A DNA stretch of 64,000 nt from Polytrichum commune. Its lineage: Eukaryota > Streptophyta > Polytrichopsida > Polytrichales > Polytrichaceae. Shown in pieces: positions 57,452 to 64,000 of the stretch. Made by a program: the position numbers and the translations under genes. The stretch covers positions 27,218,001 to 27,282,000 of the forward strand of contig OX485804.1 of assembly GCA_950295325.1 (NCBI GenBank), read 5' to 3'. Numbering within the stretch: the stretch's first letter is position 1; every line of letters starts with the position of its first letter. The notes beneath the pieces are model-generated. The model saw nothing but the letters and a program-made list of their open reading frames with translations, had not been told where the DNA came from and did not search any database.

Positions 57452-58285
57452 ATGTAGATGAGAGAGTTTCATGAATATTGACAAATAAAAAACAACAAAA
57501 GAAATTGGAGTTTGTTTGCACCTCATGTGAAACTTGGAAGGTTAAGGGCTTCAGCTCGGCCCTAGTACATCACAATACTAGTCTTGAATGGAAAATCTCA
57601 TGTACATGTAGATGAGAGAATTTCATGAATATCAAAGGAAAAAAAATTGAAAATTGAATTCGTTTACACTTTCTCTGAGATTTTGAAGGTTAAAGGCTTG
57701 AGCTCAGCACTAATACTGCACAATACTAGTCTTGAAGGACAAAGCTTGCATACATGTAGATGAGAGAATTTCATGAATGTTAATATATTAAATCAAAATC
57801 AAAATTTGTTTGCATTTTCTATAAAATTTTACTAGATGAGGGCTTCAACTCAGCCCCAGTATTGCACAAAATTAATCTTGAGGGGCAAAGCTCATTCATA
57901 TGTAGATGAGATAATTTCGTGATTATAGAAGAGAAAAATGGAACTAAAATCGGAATTTGTTTGCACTTTTGTGAAATTTGAAGGTTGTGGGCTAGAGCTT
58001 GGTCTTAGTACTGCGCGACACTAGTTTTGAGGGGCAAAGAAAATATTACATGTAGATAGGAGAATTTCATGAATGTTGAAAAAAACTACATTGAAATCGG
58101 AATTCATTTGCACATTTTGTGAAATTTTAAGGGTTGAGGCTTCAACTCGGCCCTAGTATTGCACAATACTAATCTTGATGTACAAAGCTCATATATATGT
58201 AGATGAGAGAATTTCATGAATGTTGGAAAAAAAGATAAAATTGAAATTCATTTGGACCTTCTATGAAACTTAGAAGGTGGAATTG
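57452..58285 (+). repeat. About 148-bp tandem array, six units
   Basis: Units start atgtagat at 57452, 57606, 57754, 57900, 58050 and 58197 (spacing 146-154). Shared parts: gagagaatttcatgaatgtt, gaaattcgtttgcac-like, cttcaactcggccctagtat, tgcacaatactagtcttga and ggcaaagctc. Divergence between units is moderate, so it is older than the 50.9-kb array. Confidence 0.9.
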
Positions 58286-58715
58286 AGGCAATGTCACTTG
58301 TTATTAGTAAAACTTGTTGTTGGACATAAGTGCACAATTTGGTATCATGAGGAAGCAAGTTCCCAAAAATACAAACTCTGCATTCAACAAATTGGAAATG
58401 GTTACTGGTAGCCAAACGCTAAGGACAAAATTGGTCACTTGGATGTTGAAATCTTTTTGTCACAACTTGCTTTTAAAATTTAAAAACATACAAACTAAGG
58501 AACTTTTTTTAATCATATTCCCGATTCATTTTGCAAGATGCTCCAATTAGATGTCTTGGCACAAAAAAATATTTAGGGTAGCCTTGCCCAATACACTTGC
58601 ACCACCTAAATCCATGTGTTAGAGACCTATAAACCATGTGTTTGTGCACACTGATATGAGCATGCTCATGTCAGGATACTCATGAAACAGCAAACCCTAG
58701 GTTTGTTGGGGTTTA

Positions 58716-58959
58716 CAATAGAAGAAAATTTGTCCACGACAATCATTTGTTGCGACTCAGAGTTGCGACTAATGACAAGAGAACGCATAAATAAATCATT
58801 TTGGTTCTCAACCGAAGGTTTTAGGTTGTAATTTTTGGACAATGGGTAACCAAAATCCTCATGTTGACAAAGAAAGTGAGTTGCTTATGCACTTTCTTGC
58901 CATGGTGGCAATGGACAAGTCATAGCAGATGGTTGCAATGGACAAGTTTTCTTCTAGTG
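58716..58959. mobile_element. CACTA-type MITE, copy 2, with TTA target duplication
   Basis: Left end CAATAGAAGAAAATTTGTCC, right end GGACAAGTTTTCTTCTAGTG; TTA stands on both sides (58713-58715 and 58960-58962). A CACTA-like end with a 3-bp duplication fits the CACTA (En/Spm) superfamily. No transposase. Confidence 0.7.
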
Positions 58960-58962
58960 TTA

Positions 58963-60383
58963 TGGTGGGGGTGTTGTGGTATTGATGTTTTGGATATTAG
59001 TTTTCTTTGGTTGAGGATAAGGGCAAGCATGGAGCGTAGTGGAAAGTTGGGTGTGTTCTATGTGTGTTTTTTGGGGGTAAAAGGAAGTTGGAATTGTTGA
59101 GTAAGTTACATTGGGTGTTGTTTTGTGGATCCCTCCATGTTATCATGCAGTAAGGACAAGGAGAGATTGGATCCTCCATCTAACATTTGTGATTGTTTGA
59201 AAAAACGAAGGGATGTTAATTATTCATATCACATGCACTCAAAAGGTAATGAATTAAAGCTCTTATACATGTCAAATCCGATTTTTATTTCATGTATTCA
59301 TACATATTAAAGCTTTTGAAAAATGACATTTATAAATATACTACTCTTGAACGTTTTAAATACATCTACATACATAAACTACAATAGTATTTCTAAGCTT
59401 TTGATTCTTTCTTTTTTAACATAAACATTATTTGAATAGCCTTTAATGGGACTATCTCAACCCTATTCTCACTTGTTAATGTCATTCCTTCCCACCCATT
59501 CCCACGCTTTTCTTCTTCAAATACCTCAAAAGCAAGTGATTCTCGTCATGTATGGTCCTATCCATCACTCGTCCCATCTTGGGAACATTGACCTAACTAG
59601 TCCAGTCGACCATCACGTTGACTTTAATTTTTTGGTCAACCAATCAAACTACTCCACATCAACCCAATCAATCGATTTGCCAAGGAGAAGTTTGGGCCAA
59701 AGCATGATAAAGTGAACAAAAGGTGTACCATATTCGTTTGGAGGGGGTAAGTAGCCACATTTCTAGTTATATAACTCAACCATAATAATGATTCATATTA
59801 AGGTTACTAATAAGGTGGGTCGTGATGTTTTTATAAACATTTTTGTAAACTGGGTGCAAACTACATGATTTACATTCATAGAAGTAGGTTCTTGAGTTTG
59901 GAGAATCTGCTTTCATTTTTGTTGGTGCTAGAAAGTGAGAGTGAAGTAGACCTTATGAAAATGAAAGTAAACCTAACTTAAGATATGCACTAAATAGAAT
60001 TTGATCCTGCCAAATACTTCAACTATACACATAAATCATGACAAATTTTGAAATGAAGTAGGTTTTAGCTCAAATCCACCACTCAGTTTAGTTTTTACTT
60101 CATACGTATCTCCATAACATTGATGAGGCATAGGATGTGTATTATATTTGGTTCAAACCCATTGGAATGCTCTATGGTCTCATGATGACATTTTTTAATA
60201 GAATTGAGCCTACTTCCCTTATTATATATGAAAATTATTTCATAATTGAAAGGCATACCACTTTTCTTGTTCACTTTACCATGCTCTGGCTCATAAACAA
60301 AACCCAACAAAACAAAACAAAACATAAAATGGTTGGACTGATATGTCGACTTGAATATTCCTTTCAACCACTCAATACAACTA
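58963..60383. other. AT-rich spacer
   Basis: Nothing supported. Confidence 0.45.
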
Positions 60384-60759
60384 CACTAAATATGATATTT
60401 ATTAGTGTCACCAATTTTTATTTTCTTGCTAATATTAATTATAAACCACGGTATAATGTCACCAACACCAAATGTTAACCCAACATTATTTATCATTCCT
60501 TGTAAATTTTTTGGGGGATTATAGATTTACAGTGTTGCAATTACCGTCACTTACCAAGTATTATTTTCATCCAAATTCCAATCATCCCATGACAATAATA
60601 CATCACAAGTTGCTAACAAGAGAAGGTAGACTTTTGGCCAATCGATGAACTCATCCATCATCCATGACAGTATTTGTTCACTTATTCATAAGTGTCATCC
60701 AAAAAGTTACCATAGTAACATAAAATAATACTATATGACATTAAATATCATATTGACTG
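60384..60759 (+). mobile_element. MITE, CACTAAATA family, 376 bp
   Basis: Left end CACTAAATATGATATTTA, right end TTAAATATCATATTGACTG, flanked by TA on each side (60382-60383, 60760-60761). The TA may be target duplication or the outer base pairs of a longer inverted repeat. Confidence 0.7.
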
Positions 60760-62839
60760 TAGTAAAGTTGGCTAGTTGGTTATAAAAATAAATGCATAGA
60801 TTTTGCAATGGCTTGTATGACTCAAGGCCCTCCGAAGGGCTCAAAAATGACGCAAAGCCTTAAAAGACGCCTATATCCCATCCATCCATACATACATATA
60901 TACATACAAGGGATTTCTTTTTTCACCCCTACTAATGCCCCCTCCCCACCTGACTTTAGCTAAGCCTAAAAGTTGGTTCTAAAAACATGGCCTTCACACC
61001 ATTGACATTATCTAGTGCCGAGCCTAGTTGGCAAATGATGTGGCATTGTTCAAAAGTGGAGGGTTTAAGCCTTCAGCACCGACCCTCCCATCGGTACTTG
61101 AACATGAGGCAAGAATATAGGACTTTTAAAAGTGTTGCCTCCCGCCCTAGTAATTGGTTGCTTTTTAGTCTTAGCTATGAGGGCACGAGGAGCTCCATTA
61201 ACAAAAACCGATGGTAGGATAGATGAGTAGCGAGGCATTGGGGATGGGACAAAAACTCCTCAGCATTCATTGCTTGGTAGATAAAACCATGAACATGTGT
61301 GAAAGCTACTTAACTAAAACCTACTTGAAAATCTCCGGAGCAAGTTCTTGTAGGTGCATTGGGATAGCCGGATGCCTCCCCTATAACCGAGGGAGCTTTG
61401 CCCGGTTTTTAGGAAAGACATTGGTTATTTGGTAAAGTCGGGTGGGGAGGGGGCATAAGAAGTGTATGTACTTAAACTTGGTTTTAAAAAAAGTAACCTC
61501 CTTGATTGAATATACATCTGATGAGTGCATCTCATGCAAAAGTTATGAGAAGTCAAAGTGATGATTCTCTTTCTCCTTAAATGATCACACATCCTCTCCC
61601 GGTCATATTATTTGTTGCTCAACTAGAATGATAAAAATAGTTTGAGCACATAGTCCAATCTCATTGCAGCATGTGTCTTTTTCATGTCGTTCATAAGTAT
61701 GAGCCTTGCCATGTAACACTCAAATGCAGGTATATGATTAAGGAGAGTGACCACAAAAAGGCCCACATGCCCAGTTTCACCGCATTCTAGAAGATTACCG
61801 TCCCGCAAAGAAAGTAAAGCAAGCAAAGATTTGTTCCTCAAGTTAGTAATTGACAAAGTTTTCAAGTATAGCTAAGGTGGCCGGACTTATATCATATTGC
61901 ATCTAATATTTGACATAGAGCATGTGATTATCTAATGGACCTCAACCCACCATCACCACCACCAACTACAAAACCAAACCAAACCCCATACACATACACA
62001 CACACACAACCCCTCCAAGATGGTCATGGGACATAGTGTAAAATCAAATTTAGAACAAGATGTAGTCTTTCTAATGAAAATTCAAAATTGGAAGTACTTA
62101 GAAACTAAAAATTGTTGTAAATGGATTTTTTTTATGATAGTCACTTTTTTATTTAAAAATTTGAGACAATCCATTTGAGTTATCTCGTCACAAAATTTGG
62201 GTGACCACCGAGCATTATTTACTTATGGACATGTAAGAGTCCATGTCACTTTCTTGCCCATCTTCTGACAAGGTCAATCTAAATTTTGATGACTTTGTGT
62301 GAAGTGAAGTGAGACCACCATTCAATCCTCAACCAACAAGGGATCTTAGAAAGCAATGATCATGGGTCCATGTCATCGGCGTAAACAAGCCCTAACATCA
62401 TTTGGTAATTGAAAAGTGGGACATAACCTTCAATTTGACTTGCTATATAGGGGGCCAAGACTACATGTTTGGAATGATTTAACAATCTTCATGACTTTGA
62501 AAATCCGTTAGACATTCATACATGGTTCAACCGATATGAAGTCTCTCTCACTTTAACCAATTAAACATTTGTAATGGGCTCTTAAACCAATGTTGCATGA
62601 ATGAATTCACATCATCCATTTGATACGGATGAAAACATGATAATATTTCGTGCCATTGTTGTTGAGCAGTCCGACAACTCACCGTGACATTGTTATCATA
62701 TATTACAGATAGTGTTTCACTTGGTGCACATGCAACAACAAACTAACTCATTGTAGACTCCACGGAGATAATTGTTCATATTTATCAAAGATTTTTCTTG
62801 TGTCAACTTTTACATGGTCGAGCATCATATAAACTACTA
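60760..62839. other. AT-rich spacer
   Basis: Nothing supported. (AC)n-like tract near 61988-62007. Repeat string attaaggagagtgaccacaa at about 61738. Confidence 0.45.
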
Positions 62840-63177
62840 CACTAAATAGGTAGATTAGTGTTAGATGAAGATTAGTGTTAGATGCAATAGTTACCTAAAA
62901 CACTAATTTTCAACTGATATTACAATTAGTGTTTGAATAGGGTTTGAACAAATTATACCTTTTACGAGGTTCTCATATTCTTCTTCCTTCAATTCTTCAT
63001 TCCAAGATTTACAAAATATCATCTAACACTAAATGCGCTCATGTAAATATTTAAAGTTACTACTTGGTACAAATAGTGTTAGAGTTGACATTTAGTGTTC
63101 TAACACTATAGAGACAATTTACATTTAGCGTTTTCGTCGACTATTAGTGTTTCCAACACTAATCTACCTATTTAGTG
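62840..63177. mobile_element. MITE with perfect 23-bp TIRs, 338 bp
   Basis: CACTAAATAGGTAGATTAGT GTT at the left and its exact reverse complement at the right (ending CTACCTATTTAGTG at 63177), flanked by TA (62838-62839; 63178-63179). The interior carries many copies of AGTGTTAGA/TCTAACACT-like motifs (62868, 62875, 62893, 63022, 63068, 63098). Exact TIRs suggest a recent insertion. Confidence 0.8.
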
Positions 63178-63341
63178 TAGTGGAATGCAATGGGGGTTGG
63201 ATACTCGTGTTGGGCTTGTTGCAAGCTTTGCAATGGAGAAGCAAAACATGGGAGGTGCTCATAAAAAGTGGATGAACAAATGTCATCACGAAAACATGAC
63301 AGTCCTCGTGCATGAACATGTGACGTCACAATTTGTAATTT

Positions 63342-63986
63342 TTAAGTATAGATGTGATCAAATTGCTGCAAAAAGAATTTAGCGGAAGCATTGAGGATAG
63401 CACTATTTGATAGATAAGATGCATAAATATCGGTGCCCCTTTTTCCTCCCAATTCTCCATCTTTAAAAATTCTTAACGCAATTGCATCACCTCGCTTTAC
63501 CATCCTAGAAGGTCGCAAATTTCTGGCTAGACACACTTCTGTTGCAAGTTGCGAAAAAGTTGAGATGATTTCGAGAAATATTAGCACAAACATGAGCATT
63601 TTTTTTGCATAAGTTAGGTCAAGCTCATAGTAAGCCATCCTCTCCCTTAATCCTGCTGCAAAGGTGAAGCAAGGAAGGAAGGCAGTTTCTCTGAATGGAG
63701 ATGGTTTGCATAGTTGTGATTCGGGAGTGAGGAAATTTGGGCGAGATTGGAAGGTGGTGGAAGATGATGACCTGCAAAATGGGAGTTGCATGAATGAACG
63801 AGAGGTATGTCTCCGTTTTGTAGCTTTGGGATAAGCTTGGGGTTGGGAGAAGATTGAGGCTCTTGGGTTGGTGGGTTCTGGGTTTTTGTTGTTGTGGGTT
63901 TTGTGATCGATGGTGGAGGGGATTGGAAGTCTCCTGCTGCATCCTGCTGGGCCGCGGCAGCACACCATGAATAGAGTGGCCAACAA
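63342..63986 (-). CDS. Unrecognised protein with transit-peptide-like N terminus
   Basis: 214 codons, minus strand, ATG at 63986, TAA at 63342; the right window edge is 14 bp away, so a longer gene is possible. The first 115 residues are rich in Ser, Pro, Arg and Thr with few acids (MQLPFCRSSSSTTFQSRPNF from about residue 66), as in plastid or mitochondrial targeting peptides. Then MAYYELDLTYAKKMLMFVLI (a hydrophobic stretch) and VKRGDAIALRIFKDGELG. No family is recognised. A decayed relative lies at 31.1 kb on the other strand. The hydrophobic part could be intronic. Confidence 0.4.
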   Translation of the reverse strand: MLATLFMVCCRGPAGCSRRLPIPSTIDHKTHNNKNPEPTNPRASIFSQPQAYPKATKRRHTSRSFMQLPFCRSSSSTTFQSRPNFLTPESQLCKPSPFRETAFLPCFTFAAGLRERMAYYELDLTYAKKMLMFVLIFLEIISTFSQLATEVCLARNLRPSRMVKRGDAIALRIFKDGELGGKRGTDIYASYLSNSAILNASAKFFLQQFDHIYT

Positions 63987-64000
63987 ATTTCAGCTTCGAT

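Noticed and set aside
1..64000. CRISPR array, tRNA or rRNA genes, organelle DNA insert
   Set aside because: Tandem arrays here have no unique spacers between identical repeats, and I saw no tRNA T-loop/acceptor combination, rRNA core or plastid/mitochondrial gene text.

Overview
This looks like non-genic, transposon-rich nuclear DNA of a land plant with a large genome. Evidence: AT-rich background, a Ty3/gypsy element with gag-protease-RT-RNase H-integrase order and long LTRs, several MITE-like foldback elements, (CT)n/(TG)n/(AC)n microsatellites, and no tRNA, rRNA, organelle-like or bacterial gene organisation. Species and division cannot be fixed from the sequence alone; a gymnosperm, fern, lycophyte or bryophyte is as plausible as an angiosperm.

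Layout. 1-4.56 kb: AT-rich spacer with one open frame running off the left edge. 4.57-22.86 kb: a decayed Ty3/gypsy retrotransposon bounded by a 5-bp target duplication (CACTC). Its 5' LTR is split by an 8.3-kb nested insertion (4.90-13.17 kb). That insertion holds the most interesting object of the window: two long open frames, an RGG-tailed protein and a reverse transcriptase with intact catalytic residues, lying between two direct repeats of about 1.1 kb that look identical, followed by a 1.9-kb unexplained tail. The gypsy coding region (14.6-20.9 kb) is broken by stops and frameshifts. Its 3' LTR carries an expanded minisatellite of about 33 bp. 22.9-38.5 kb: spacer with a tandemly duplicated promoter plus micro-ORF (24.5-25.05 kb), gene-like remnants (25.8-28.3 kb), MITE pieces, and a decayed copy (31.1 kb) of a gene fragment that recurs at the right edge. 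38.5-42.8 kb: an unrecognised coding region, interrupted by a reverse-oriented solo LTR related to the gypsy LTR (TSD GTCTT). 42.8-49.1 kb: hairpin cluster, a pogo/Lemi-like TIR element, MITEs, and a GC-richer minus-strand gene candidate. 49-63 kb: two tandem-repeat arrays (about 190 bp and about 148 bp), more MITEs, spacer. 63.3-64 kb: a minus-strand open frame with a transit-peptide-like N terminus, running to the window edge.

The chronology readable from nesting is: gypsy insertion, decay of the gypsy element, then a much younger insertion of the two-ORF RT element in a CT-rich tract of its 5' LTR. The RT element has intact frames and apparently identical repeats, so it may be recently active. 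All identity statements are by eye. No alignment, search or folding program was run.
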